From Osmia lignaria lignaria (taxonomy: Eukaryota > Arthropoda > Insecta > Hymenoptera > Megachilidae): a stretch of 64,000 nucleotides of DNA. The position numbers were made by a program, and so were the translations under genes. Positions 46,001 to 61,000 of the stretch are shown here, one piece after another. The stretch's first letter is position 1, and the number at the start of each line of letters is the position of its first letter. The notes under the pieces are model-generated. The model saw only the letters and a program-made list of their open reading frames with translations. It had not been told where the DNA came from and ran no database searches. The stretch spans positions 9,920,001 through 9,984,000 of the forward strand of contig NC_135036.1 in NCBI RefSeq assembly GCF_051020975.1. Reading direction: 5' to 3'.

Positions 46001-49000
46001 CGAACGACGATAAATCTTCACGGAAAGAGCCTTACGACCACAGTTTATAAAACATTTTACAGGCCGTACATTCTTTGTTTCATGCAATTCATTGGTTTAC
46101 GATGTTTTCTCAGTGAATTCGTCAGAATTAAGTTCATATAAACTGTCTCAGTTCATTTGGGAAAGGAAGAAAATTAATTTCCAATAAAAATAAAATCCTC
46201 CCTTTACCAATCTGCTATTCGAAACAATTTCTCGGTAATTTTCTCAATTTTCCACGCTTTGACGACCTCTTCAAGTAACTCTATTACGTCAGTCATATAA
46301 AATGAACGAATTTGGAGAAGTGTCACCGTTTCCGTTCACCCCGATCGCAGGCCAGGCGGAAATCGGATTTCTGGTCAGCGCACCCTCCGACGTTCCCGGC
46401 AATCAAAGCCGTTTAGAAGCACTTCGAGTGCACTTTATTGGAATAACCTAGATGTTGCGATCGAGCCACGAGCAAAGGTGCCAACACCGCGTCGATTCCG
46501 CTTCAGGACACTCGACAGAGTTCTCGAGGGGCCACCAACTCAGGGGGTTAGTCGATTTTATTTTTTTTTTTTTCACAACCCCCGGCCATACGCGGTTCTA
46601 AACTCGAGTATTTGCGCAGAGAACCGACTTTAACACGAGTGTCTCGGTTCGTTGACATTCCGCGACGAGAAAACGCGAACAGCAATTAAAACGTTTGAAT
46701 TGGTTGGCTCATGTTTTTTTTTTTGTTAGAGATGCTCTGCTGAGTTCCCAGACCGAGGATTAATTGGGGAAATCGAGTTTAGGACCATGAGTCACGAAAT
46801 TTACTGCTCTAGCAAATTGTGGCTAATTATAGACAGAAGAATTTAGATTGTGGATTGTGGTAAACGAGTTTCATTTCATAAAGACGGATTACCGTGAAAC
46901 GATGTACTTAATTAATTGCCTACTATGTTAATGATACACTGCAATTCCTGTACTCTGATAACGCAAGAATGAAAAAATTGAACGGATTCGAAATTCGAAA
47001 TGAAAGGTGTAAAGAAATCAAAGGAATGGTTTCTGTTGAAAGTTGCCGACTGCAAAGCCGATAAACAGTGATTAGCTAAGAGTGAGACCGCAGCCAGACC
47101 TTGCACGGCTCGGTAGCCTTCTCTTCTCCCTATCTCAGGCTAATTGCACGTAATAACTAACACCGCCGTGTCGAGAGAGACTCGGACGCCATTTATGGTA
47201 GTTTCTTTCGCTTCTTACAGCGGGCAAGGATCAAAGGGAACAGAAGAGTCGTTCTTTCCATCTTCTTTTTTTCTTCTCTCATGTCATCGGATTTGCCAAG
47301 TCGGACGAACGGAAGAGAGAATGTCAACGCATCTAGTGGAAAAGGTCTCCGTTCGATCGAGGAATTTCTCTCGATCGACGACTTCTCTAGCGAGTAATTA
47401 ACGGTGAGTAATGACCAAGCCGCCTTGGGCATGGGCAAGTGCGAACGACCTAGATTCGCCTCCATTTGCGAGTACGGTGTCGCCTAACAGAATGACGATT
47501 TCTTCTCTTTCTTTTTTTTTTTTCTTTTTTTTAAGTGAAACATTTCACCTCGATGTTCTAATTTATTTTCTAACGAAGAAATTTTTTCTTCGTATCACGA
47601 ACGAGCCACGTGTAATTTCATCAAGCTTTCTGCAACTTCCTCGAAAGTTCTTCGAGGCCATCTCCAAGAACTTATTACTCACCATAAAATCGATACGATT
47701 TCTTCGCGTGTAATTAGATAACGATTCATTATCAGAGTTTACGTACTCGAGACAGCTGATTCGTCGTTGCGTCAATGATTCCAATGAAAAGAGAGAAAAA
47801 TACATACGACAGATTCATTCGATGAGTAAGAAGTTAATATGATCCACGTTTAAGATAAAGGATTTAGAAGACATTCGCTAACTTTAGACGCTCATAGAGA
47901 TAGGTATAAATGAATCATGGGTGTTTTCAGAACGCAGGATACGTCAGTGTTAACAACAATACTCGGAAAACCGTCCTGCGCTCTCATTATATTTAGAAGA
48001 CCCGCCAGGAAGTCGGCAGTTTGCGAAACAAATGAAGTAGCTGAATCGAGAAGCAAAACTCGAACGATACTTATCGAGTAATAAAGATAAAGTTTGTTTA
48101 AAGACGATCATCAAAACAGTGATCAGCTAAATTTTTAACTATCACAATTTATAAGGAGATCGGTCTTTGGTTTTGTCAAAATTAAATTTCTTGTAAATTT
48201 TTTTAGTTCAGGATGTAAAAATAAAAAATTAGAAAGGAGACCTCGAAGGAATGAAATATCTGCAATATGAGGTCCACACGCGCGACCTCACACTAGTACA
48301 CTGCTACTTATCACCGGAAATGAAACGTAGGACAAATATTAAGAAGTTGAGTCAATATTTCCCTACCGATAATGAGGCGTCTTCCGATAAAAGGAGATCC
48401 GAGGATGGCCCAAATTTTATCAATGAAACTATGAATGGTTAGATAGAAAGAAGAAATTCTATTTGAAATTGCAATAAAAGATTTAAGGGTAAACAAATTT
48501 GCTGAGATTCTAACAAATAAATAACCATCATGATTACTTGTTTCAAAGGCAATTGTCGTGGTACACGCTTTCCTTCTTCCCTTTTATCGACTCTCCCTCG
48601 AGCAATTCACGGAGCCGATATATCCTTGAAGTGAAAGCAGCTTTCCTTTCGTGGAAAACTTGAAGACTTTGCGCTTGAACTTGATACAGAAATGGGCTAA
48701 AGCCGATCAATACGTCCTTTTGGCGCTTGCGAAGCAAAGCTCTCCTGTTAGAATAGCCTGCCGAGAGCATGGTTCCGTAAGCTTCGTTCCAGGCCACCAT
48801 ACCCGTCGTTATCATCATGGGAATCTCCATAGGCACGGATATACAAGGAAAGAACGTCTAGACGAATTGATTTCTACCTTGACTTCGATTTCCAAACACC
48901 GAATTGGTAAATTTTCTCTTCTGATTCCATTCGAATGGACAATTTATTGGAGACAATGAAAATAAGAAATCACTGTACAATTTACCGATATTATCGATAG

Positions 49001-52000
49001 AATTTCCTTAATCTTACACAATAGAAACATAAACAAGAACGATTGTTGAAATCAATTGTTACCAATAGATTGCTAATCTTCTAAGATAAGGTATCATAAA
49101 TAATTGTCACTTTCTAAGATTGCTACGACTGTACAGGATCAAAGTACGACTGAAAATTCTTTCTTAATAAACGTCAATAAATATTCTTGATCAAATACAC
49201 GAATTTCGGAACGATCGTTTACAAGTTCGCGAATTTTACGCGATTCTAGAAACTCATCGTGAAACACGTCAGGTAATTCCACTGATTCACCGTAAGTAAA
49301 ACTAACGTTGCGTGTTTTTCGGTGTTTAGATAAGATAAGCATGCTTGTCAGCCACCTCTCTAATCGACAGTTAAAACCTAACACTATGCATTTTTCGCGA
49401 TTCGATACCTTCTACGACGCAGCTCGCGACTGGAAAGTACATAAAATGTTTGCGTGTAGCAAACCGAGACACGGTTGACCCAAATGTATTCACATAGATG
49501 GTACGACTAGAAGAATTCATTTATCCAATTGTCCTTTCTATAGTTCGATCAACTACGATATTTTACAGAGGTTCGTCTTTCCTTTGAATCGGAGCTTGCA
49601 CAGGTATGCCTGTATGCAAATATGGAACCCATTAGGCGGAGTGTCAGATTTCTTGGCGTCCGTGTATGAATTCTTGCGGGTATGTATCAGCGGATCGCAC
49701 TTCCCATTGAAAACATCGCGGGGCTATATCCAAACAGCGACGAGTTGGTAAATCTCTCGGATGTGTTTTAAAGCGCGTGCCGAGGATAACTTTACAGAGC
49801 TTGCGAGAAAATGAGACGGTCTTCTCGTATCAAATCTTCATGAGAAATGTTTCGAATTCGAACAGATTGTTACTAGAGAGGGAAAGAGAGATATACCTTG
49901 TCCAAAGGGAAATCTACACAGTTCGATCAGCGGTCCATGTGCGTTTCTCCCTCGTGGAACTCGTTAATGGAAAATTAAATTCAATCCCTTGTCCCTTACG
50001 CAAAGTGGGTCATCCGACATTGTCTAAAACGCGAATATTATAAATGAAAAATATTGCCTCGTTTCATGGAAATTTATATCAAAATTTCGACGATTTTGAA
50101 GAGCAACGCAGAAAAAGTTGGTGAATTTACTCGGGAACTTAATATTTCGACGCGGTACACGCGCGTTCATCGTCGTCCTCGCGAAAAAGTCGGCTCCAAG
50201 TGTTTTCCAGCTCGTTCCAGCCGGAACTAACGGCTCCTCGCCGCTTTAACGCGGCTGAAAGGCCGCGTGTGTGCTTTCGAAAGCGACAAGAAACGCTCGT
50301 TAATTTGTTGCAGCGCAACGAATGCAGTTCCTCGCGTTCCCGATTTTATTTCTCGCGGCTTTCCTTCTTTGCTAAATTGCTGGGTCGCCTTTGTTCCACT
50401 TTGCCGAGATACTTTAAACCGTTTTTAAATTTCGGACAATGGAAAAACCTCGCGATTTCAGGGCTTTCCTGTACACCGTTTCTTAAAATATAATTATTTT
50501 TTTTTCAATATATGAACGTCTTTTTTTGCACCAGCAAATTAAACTTTGTACGAATTTCAATAGTTAAATAGGAAGTGAACACGCCGATGAATAATGCTTG
50601 AGAAAATAATTGCCAAGGAGAAGTTTTGGTGAGTCATGGCTAACAGAAAGCACTAATCATACAATAATGTGTACACGAATATTGCACCGTAATATACTTA
50701 TTACGAGAGACATTGATTGCAGGATAATTTACTTTGAAATTCGATCAAGTTCAAGATCAGAATCCATGAAAAGTATCTTGCGGAAAAATTGATATTAATT
50801 AAATCTAATTAAAAATTATTCCATCACGATTTCTCATGATATTCAACGCGTTGACATAAAAATTAAGAGCCTGGTCTCATTGAAAAGACCGCCGATAAAT
50901 AAAATCACGTTGTTGAACAAATTCAAAGTTGTACTCTTGTAATCAAACAATGCAACATTAAATAGCTCTTTGAGGGACTCGTTTAGAGAAGCTTGTTGCT
51001 TTGAAAATATTTCACGGGGCAACGTGTAACACAAATGGCCGATTGGTATCGAGCACGAAAAGTCAATCCTGGACGCCTAAGCAAATGTACGTAGGTACCT
51101 ACACCGTAACGACTCCCACGTAAAAAGTAGAGTATTTACGATACGAGTTCCGCGACGAAATCGCGATCGGTTGTTGTCGGTCAAACCCCGAGAACTCGCA
51201 ATTACGCTTGTTCAACCCACGAACCCCGTTTACACCGTCGCGAATGCGTAACAAACGTTTAACCGGTGATTTAGTGGGCATTATCCTCGTAGAAATGGAA
51301 ACGGTTCGAATCGGGTGCACCGTTTCGCGAACGCTTTTTCCTCGCGTGTCATGCTAATACGATTTACGAGACTCGCGCGCGTGAAACGAGCGGACCGCCA
51401 CGGAAGAGAGTTATCAAAGCAACGTTTAAACTGTCGTTTCACGTGTACCGGCCTTTTTACAAGACGTTTTTGCAACTCCTCAGGCCACCTGCGACGAAAC
51501 TAAACCGTCGGACTCGAGCGTAAGATTGTACGAAAGGAAACGCGTAATTATATATATTAAAAATCCTGTAAAATTCTGTAGAATAACGTGGAGCTCGTAT
51601 CGAGTCGTCTAGAATTCGAAAACAAAGCATCGTCCGTTTTAATCCGTGAGATTCCAGTTTATTTTTAACAAGCCGCGAGTATGAAAATATCTCGCACCCT
51701 TAGGTGCGTCCGAGTGAATATATTTGGCCGACGCTCCCTATTGACCGTGAATATCACCGGATCAGAAATAAGAGAGTAGTTTTATTCGTATTCCGGCGTT
51801 GAAACACACGCGCCTTTCCGATCAAACACGGCGTCTTCCTAACGCTAATAATTCATGTTCCATAATTCATCAGCTGAATTTCCTTAGCCGGATATTCGCT
51901 ATCCAAAACGGTCGAAACAGCTGCCGTATGTAATTTTAAGGAAAAAAAGATTTAATTCAAAGATAAAGTGACTCACCATCTCGTCGAGGCTCTTCAGGTC

Positions 52001-55000
52001 GTTGGTGACGATCTGAGGTTGGGGTCCGTAGATGAGACAAGGTTCCTCCTGTTGCATATCCGCGTACTCGTCGTCGCTCTCTTCGTTCCCGCCATTTCCA
52101 TGCGCCCCGTTCGCGGCTTTGTTCTCAGCCGCGATCTCCCGATCGATCTGTCTCTCCATCTGTACCAACATCGGCGCCAGCATACCGAATTTCGCGCCCC
52201 TTCTAGCCACTTCTAGCAAGCATAGAATCACGTGCCGTTCGTTCTTTCGCATAATAAGGTCGTCCGTTTCGAACAAAAGGCACTCTATGATACCAAGGCT
52301 GTTCCTGCACCATCCAATGAAGTTGGACACGTTGTCGCGTGCAAAGAAGGTGCCGGCTTTCGCGTTCGGCAAGAAAGCCACGTCGCTCAGCTGCGACATC
52401 GGCAATGCCAGCGAAGAGGTTATCGATCGTGTCATCGAGATCTTCCGCGCTTGGCGACGTGCCACGTACTCGGCCGCCGACTTTCGTACGTTGTTCGCGT
52501 GCTGTGGACAAAAACGGAACGGAAGCGGTTAGAGAGGATGATACGCTAATCAACGCTGGAAGGTGGAAGTTCAATTTAGGCTATCAAAATTAAGGGTAGT
52601 GTAGGGAACAGAAAAAGAGGCGTTTTTGAATCGCATGCCGGAGGACCGCCAGCGAGAACGGACCAAATCTCATCGCCACCTAGCGGTCGCCGACCCGAAC
52701 TAAGGGCGTCCGGGCAGATTCATCGCCTTCCCATTTCACTAAACGCCTACAGTAGTTTACTTTTAAACGAGAAAAGTCTGCATTGCCCCCAGGTGTACAT
52801 GTTCATTCAGAGGCGCGAGATAGCCCCGTCTGACATTCACCGACTACACCTCGTTCGTTCTCGCCGCTTAAAGAGTCAAACAGCCACCGATAGCATCTTA
52901 ACACCCGGCTAACTAATTGTTCCATTAATAACAACGGAGCACGTTCCTGCGAACGATAAATATTAAAGCCGCGAGAATATACGTGTATAGTCCGCGGTAT
53001 TCTTTGCCTCTTTTTTTCTTTCTTTATTGTCGGTTGCTTAAGTAACCGCGTGCGATAATTGGATATCGAGACGATGTAAATGAGTTTGCTGTAACGAGCC
53101 ACGCCGTTACGACTAAACGCCTAATAACAGGTTTATCGTCGCGGTTCTTCTCGTCTATCGTTTAAACGCCGTCGGGAATCTGTTATTTCGTCGACTAACG
53201 GCGGACGCCGATTTTTATCCGACGATTAATTGGAAGTGACCCGCGCCGTTGAGTCGCGCGAGTTTCACACGATGTGGGAATAAGAGAGGCTATTGTTTCT
53301 CAGCGGATCACAGACTTTGGAGCCAAGTTTCTTCTGGTCCAGATTCTACCATGTGCTTTGATTATTCGAACAGCTGTGCGCTGAGTTTTTTTAGACGTAG
53401 AAGAAATGCTGAGTAGATAAGGACTTTGGATAGGGACTCGAAATTTGAGTCAAATATAATTCGAACTATTCTCTCCCCGATGGTTCGAGTTTATTTTTAA
53501 TAAGAAGAGTGTCGCGTTTCACGTGCCCCGATTCAAAGCTGACAAATATAAAAAAGAATTTCGCGAGAAAGATCAACAGTGGACATAAAATATCCAGTGT
53601 CGACAGATTTCCATTAACGTAGCTCTACATAAGTAACTTTATACTCGGTCCACAATGAAACTCGACAGATGTGGTTTCCATCGCGACAGAAGCCACTTGA
53701 TATATAAAAAAGAAAAAGCGATCCCTATACTTTGTAACAGTCGGTTAATTGTAGCTTGATGAATATTGGTCACATTAGACGAGTTACATAATGGATGTAA
53801 TTTTCAGATCGAGTTTAACAGAGGTCGTTGCTTTCAGCGTAGATATATACTAGGAAACTTCTATTCAGACCACGTGTCTGCCACCGACGATAATCCAACT
53901 ATACAAACGACTTGATAAAGCAGTTAAAGAGGTCAGCTGGCAGACGCTGATCGATTGTTCCGTAACTCTTCATTTCCTGTCCCGATACGCTGCCGTGAAT
54001 TTCAATAATCGTCAGCGAGAAGACGCCGGCCAATATTTCAGTTAACTCAAACACGCTTCTCAACGACTGTTCCGTTTATTTTTGACAAGTTTTCGAGCGA
54101 AACGACTGTAAATCATTCGAAATCGGTTAGAGGAATGGCATTCGCGTTATCAACCGGTGCATATCGGCAAGAATTTAGGACAAGCTTTCGATCGTGTCAT
54201 TTTTTTAAGTCTCTCCCTGTCTACGACGGGTATCTCGTTTTCCACGCTCGCACGTGGAGCCCATAAGGCGATGGTATGCCGGCGGTTCCACAGGCCGAGC
54301 CGTACGACAACTCGTAAAAATTCTATCTAACAGCATCCGGTCCGCTGTCCCGCCTCGATACCTCCCCAGGGATAATATAGAGATTAGGCGAACGTGTCAA
54401 CGGCCTGCTCGCTTGTAACGAGTCACCATTTCGCTCTCGGTTTCGTGCTTCGAAAGATCTCGCCCTATCAAACGGAGAATCGAGTGGGCAACTTGCGCGT
54501 TTCCCTTCTACTCCGAAATAGTTTCTTGTTATTTTCTCGTCGATTGACCGAATTTCAATCGAGCGATTCGCTCATTTGAATTCGTTTCTTTTTTTTAGAA
54601 AACCGTACGAAACTGGAAAGGAGAAACACCAATAAAGGCGAAGCTGAATATGGGATATAACTGTTCCTGAAATTAGCTTTCTCCTCGCTATTTTCACGTG
54701 CTAGCCTCGAGACACGGAGACTCTGGTATTGGCGTTCTATCGTTTCCCGAGGAATTTCGGACGGGTTAAATTTGATTAGTACTTGTAACATGATTTGTTG
54801 CAAAGATAATAATAACACTTTTCATTCATGAATTTCAATCTTTGCACAAGCACAACCGACCTTTCCATTAAACCGGCAATCTATTTAACACTCCTACAGC
54901 GTAAAGAATAACCCGCTTGCGAGAGGTAAAGCAGACATAATTTCTCTTAAATACTGAAACAAATCACCGGTACGATCTCGATTGCATAAATAAGAGGCGG

Positions 55001-58000
55001 GTTATCGTCGGACAGATCGCGGTTTCCATCAATCGCTGCTCGAGCTTCGATTCCCCGTGACCGTGCAGAACCGGCGAACAGAAAAGGGTTATCACGATTT
55101 CTCGTAATTCGCAGCGTAACAGAGTCGTTCTAACCGTTCGTCGAGTCGCTAAATCGCCGGTTAAACGTCCGGCCATCCGTGCAATAACCGTAGAAAATGA
55201 GCGTAACGCCGCATGAAGAAGGCGCCACGCGGTCTTTCCATTTCACCCTCGTTTTCCCTGGTAATTGCACGAGAAACTGCGAAAACAAGATTACTAGAAA
55301 AACTGCTCTACCATGAAACGATCAATCGGGCTCGTAAAATGTTTATCTTATCGTTCGAAGAGGAGGGTATTTTATTTTTTTAATATTTGCTCGAGACGTT
55401 CTAAGCAATTTTGGTTGGCAATAAAACACCGTGGTGAACGAAACGAATGAGAACCTCTGAGGGAAGAGGAGCAAGAGAAGCGTGAAGAAGAGCGTAGAAG
55501 TGCGGCGCATGGTAATACGCGCTTGGCAGATGAGAGTTTGACGGCAGGATGTCACATTATGTGGCCTGTGACCCCCTCGTGTCGTCTACCCGCCACTACC
55601 GTGGGCAAATGCGCTTAATGAAAATGGCTGGTGCACATTCAACATTGTAAATTAGAGCGGCTTCGCAAGAGAAACGGCCCAGGGGACAACAGCGGCTCGT
55701 CGTTAACAGTAATGTCGCGGAGAAAAGGGTAACGCGGGGTGCCGTTTGTTTTATTTAACTCGCGTTCCTGACGATCTTCGACCGCTGCTTTTCATCCAGC
55801 AACGCGAATAGAAAACAGGATGCCTATTGTCACGGTCGAGAAATTGAAAGAAATCAGTCAAGATTTTACCTTTTTCTCCCCCCACCCCCCTGTGAAAAAC
55901 CTTTGTTCCTCCATTTGAAGCTGTTAGAAACTTCGCTTTTCCGACTCTCGCTTTTCCCCGGAATAAAAACTTCAATTATAGTTAGCCATTGTACAGCTAC
56001 CAGTGTAATTACGAGCGTCGCGTGCTGCTAGCAGTCGTTACAAAAACGAGACAGCTTCTGTTATATACTTCTTCAGTTTCTTATGCATACACGATTGTTT
56101 AGCTGGCATTCTTCTCGAGCACGTTCGCGCTGTTCGACATCGTCAGGCTCTTTAAACAGATATCACCGGGATGATTCATGACACTTCCGGCACGCGCATT
56201 GTGATCAAAAGACATTCTATCAGAACCGTGTAGGCAATTCCATATTCAATTGTTTGCAATTTCTATTCATTGGCGGAGGATAAATAAAAATTCGACTCGC
56301 CTCGCTGGGATTCGTAGAGAAAATTAATGGAGAAAAGAAAAATCTGTTAATCGATAAATTTATCGGGTTTAGATTCCGTACTAATCAAGGAACAAGTTAA
56401 TCAAGCTATTCGAAACAATCAAGTCCAGCATCGCTGCGCAATTCGATGACATTTTTATTCGCCGCACGATATCATTTCTCCTATGCTGTTATCTTGTTAC
56501 GTTGATCCGACAACAGGCCTCGATACGCTATCTCCAATAACTATGTACAGTCATTAATTACGAGCTAGATTATTTTGCCTGGCAATTGTGCGCTCAATTA
56601 CTTAATAGTCCCCCCGTTCCCCGTGCTCCTTCTTACTCAGGCCTAATGTCGATTACCCTGACGGTCGACACACGGTGGGAAAACTGCCTGCAACCGGCTA
56701 AACACCACAATATATTATAACGAAACCAATACGAGGTAAATAGATATTTATGACACGACCGAGGTAACTACGAGTTCAATAGATTCATCTCGGGAAGATA
56801 GTTAAATTCGTTCGCAAAATAATATTATCTAACGTGAAAATTATTTTATTAATAGTGTAAACGTTTGCTAGTCGAAGATCGTGGAAAGAATTGTTCTCTG
56901 TTTCAAGGAAAATCCGTGAAAAAGAATCTCGTTTCGCTTTCATGCGATGCAACGAGCATTTTACACCGACTGAAGAGCACTTTCCATCGGCTAATCCGTC
57001 TAGTCTGGTCTAGTCAGTCGTTTCAAGCTCGACTTGCTACACAGCGATACAAAAGGAAACGAAACAAAGCGACTCGTGAAGCTTTGGCAACAAACAGCGG
57101 CCGGTTTAAGCTTAAGGAATAATAGAGAATTACCTACACGATAACGAAACAGGTGGAAACATTAGAGATAGTAGAATAAAGTACTTGAACAATAAACTGG
57201 GGAAAGTGAACTTTGAGAAGTGAGAAACTGGGAAATTAGCAGCTGGAAAATTGGGAAATTAGCGATTAGAAATGAAATTAGATTGAACGAATTTCCTTCG
57301 CCTGACGATAGATTCGGTTTCGATTTCACTGGCATATTTCACAGTATGTTGCACGCGAATACGTTCGCTATAGATCACGATGATTAATCTTAATTATCGA
57401 AGCATAACGAAGATTGATAATAAACAAGAAGCGAAAGATCAAACGCGGCAATATGTCTACAAGCGAATTGCTTCCGGTCTTAATTAAAATTCCGTCGACG
57501 ACATCCCGACACAATAAGTCGATAAATCAAACGGCAAATCAATCTAATATGTTATCTGATATTCGTTTATAAAATAGATCTAATAAAATTCTACTCGTGT
57601 ACTACGAGATTAAACGAACTTTCCATTAATCAAATAGCAATTATATTAAGGGTATCATTATCGAAATCTTGAAATTATTTCCAATGGTACCTATATTGAT
57701 AAAATGGCCAATTGTAAATTGAAATCGTAAGCATGTAATAAAGTTGTCCATTCGATTTATCTGAAATTAGACGTAGCTATAACATGCGAGCGTACAAATC
57801 CAGTTAACTTTGCATTGAATAACTTTCGGTTTCTCTGACCTCCATAGCCACACCATAAAATTCGATCGCAGATCTATGTAACGAGAAATCTTGTTATCTC
57901 AATCGAACATTCTCCACGTGAAAATGTACAATTTTTAATTTTCCCAGTTGATCAAACAGCATTTCCATTTTCGCGTTAATGAAACTGTTTAAAGATACAT

Positions 58001-61000
58001 AAATCCTTCAGAGGTCCTAGATATTCCTGCTACTGTTCCTGTGCCATCACGTCGCATCATCGTTACCCTCGGATCTATTTTCGTCGCTTGTTTTTCCAAC
58101 GCACCCCTAACCGTCTTCTTCCAGCGAGTTCGGGGGAAGGTCAGTATATTTAGATGAAGCAGCTGGAAAAAAAAGGGCCGGATGGAAGGACGTCTGTCTG
58201 TTTATTTTCAACCTTTGCTATCCGATAAAAAAAAAAAGGTACATCCGCGTCTCTGCTAGACAAATCGCTATTGATGTACCGCCCGGAAGGGGTGGTCGTT
58301 GAAACGTTTCGACGGAACCCGCTGCACTTCAACCCTTTCACGATAGTTTCTTTTGTACCGGGAACAGTTTGTCGGATACTAACAAGTGCGGTGAACGATA
58401 AACAAAAGTACAATGGCAGAGCAAAGTACGAGAAAGATTGTTTTTCTATGGTGAAATCATAAATTCAGGTCGGAGCAGAGAAGGTAATAAATTATTCGAA
58501 GGGTTGATAGAAAGAAACTGGTCTCGATTAGATTCGTCCTTGCCTGTTAAAAAAAAAATTTATGAATGACTTTTCGAAAAGGATAATCAGCTAACAAGGA
58601 CGGTCGCGCGAATGTCCTTTTATATGCAAATGTATGTAAAATCAGTGCGTGCCTGTTTCAGGTATACCTGGAATCGCGCGAAACAGAGAAGATCTACGCT
58701 TAGATAGGGAAATAATTGTGTCAGAATGCGAATCGCGAACTATTACGTGTTCTTTGTTACGTGATTTTTCTGGCAACCTCAGAGAATTTCATGTATTTTT
58801 CCACTTGAACCTTCGTGGACTTCTAAACTATATAACATTCTAATTTATTGAAATATTTCTGCGATTACCACTCTTTCCAAACTCATCTAGTAAAGCTATT
58901 CCTACAACAAGGTCTCAATTTCAGGCAATTTCTCGGTTAAACGATCCCGACCAGTAACACTGTCCCCAATGAATGAAAGTCCGTAAATAGAACGAATTCA
59001 AGGCAGGATTTCATTTAAAGAGAAGGTTGATTCGATCCAAGATCCGAGCAACGTTACATCCTTTCATCTCTCCCTTCTCCCACCGTGACACAATTAATTT
59101 GCATGATTTGTGTGTTTATCGAGTAAGGACGCGCGACACTGTTAATGCCAATTATGGCCAGGCAAGTTTCTTCCACTGTTTAATTGGTAAAAGAAATCAT
59201 CTTCGTTCAGGAAAGCAATTCTTGGAAGTTGAAACGGGGACACGCGCGTTAGACGAAGTCGCCAGGCCTCGATTGCGGTCGTCGTAAATTCTAATTCATC
59301 GCGAGAAGGAACAAGGAAAGCAGACGTCGACAATTGCGCTTAATTAATCCCTCTTCGAGGACGACTTTGCCCGTCTTTGCCCTGTCTACGATTCAGCGAA
59401 AGGCTTCTTACGCGCGAAGGAACTGCCGCGCGAGATACTAGGAATATTAAAATTAACTAAAGGTGATACTGAAAATTGGCAAATTTAAGTCTCTATCCAT
59501 CTTTCAATTCCACAATTCCACTCGAGCCATTTTCGAACGTTAAGAAATAGAATGTTGGACAGGTTACAAGGCGAAACACGATCGTATCTGTTCCAGTCCC
59601 ATAAATTGACCAATTTTTCCATCAAGTCCCATCGCGAACTGGAGGGTAAGGCGAGAGACAAGGGGAAAGATAGCGAGAGCGTGTCTGGCGTGGCTCGTCC
59701 TTATTGAGAAGTCGAAGAGAAAAGAAGAAAAAAAACGTGTCAGCCAGTGAGAACAAGCCGTATCGAGAGCACCGGGGGTCCTTATCGCGACACACGGGTA
59801 CCTCGTAGCTTATTACCTTACCGCGCCCTTCTCTCCTTCGCTCTCGTCACGGCTCGTAAAGTCGACGTGGTCGCAAAAGGTGGCTCGCCAACAGGCTTCA
59901 CCATCGGAAATTCCACGCGACTCGCCCGTCAGATGGTTCGACGGAGACGGAATAGAAAGAGAAATCCGTTGTAATCCTTCGCGGCCGCGATAGGGGCGCG
60001 TAGCCCGATATAGGTTTCCCTCGGGAAAATAATGACACGAACGAAAAAATCCTTTTCGTAATAATGTAACCAGTCGATCTCGAAAGGATCCTAGAAGAAC
60101 CTAGATAGAACCTTTGAAAGGATCTAAGAAGATCTAAGATCTATCTTCATGGATGAAGAATATGGAAATCGAAGTTGCGCGAGACTGTACCGACCCGATT
60201 CTCTCTTTCTTCGTTTCTGTTCATCGATCTCGCTCTTTGTGGCTTGCTTTTATCGCGGCTGCCTACTCTAAATGTTTCTCTGGCATGAATTTATAACGAC
60301 CACGGTGCACCGCCGCTAATAACGAGGCCCGATACCCAGCCGAGCGTTCTGTGCTCACTTGTTCCGCGCGCTGCCAATCGGATAGCCGTGGGCCAACGCC
60401 AAGCGTACTGGAAACTGAATGCATTCAGTCGGCTCGTGACGAGTACTGCAAGATTATTGCCACCAATACAGTGGGAATAATTGAGCCGGGAGAGGTGTTC
60501 GAAAATCACCTGTGCCCGGTACAATGCATCCGAAATGATCGGTATCGGGTTGAACGGACCCGGAATCGCCGATAGCTCGTAAGGATTCGTGATCGTTTCG
60601 TATCGGGTCCCACGAGTCCGGTGTCGCTCACGGCAGCTAATTACCAGAGAGCAACGTAGCAAGCTAGCTGCTAATCGGACCGGACAATCAAAGTGTCCGA
60701 TGGCTGTCCGACACGATCCCGGGGCTGTCGCACTGTCAAACTAAATTCTGAAATCCGAACCATCGGTGTGGTACGATGCTGTGTCGAAAGAACACGCGGC
60801 TGCCAGCTCTGTATCTAGCGTATAAGATCGTGTGTGCCATTCAACGACGACGATAGAGTAGTTTCGCGTGTCGGATTGGCTGTCGCCAGCGCGAACGGGT
60901 AGCAACCACGGACTTTCACTGATCTACGAGCAACCGGCCGTTCGAGACCCCGATTCCTCCGCGATTCTCGTAGCCACGCTGCGTAAAATCGCTTCTCCTT

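Noticed and set aside
52203..52574. Second - strand frame across pigs exon 2
   Set aside because: The other frame carries the CH domain and joins both neighbours in phase, so this one is a shadow.
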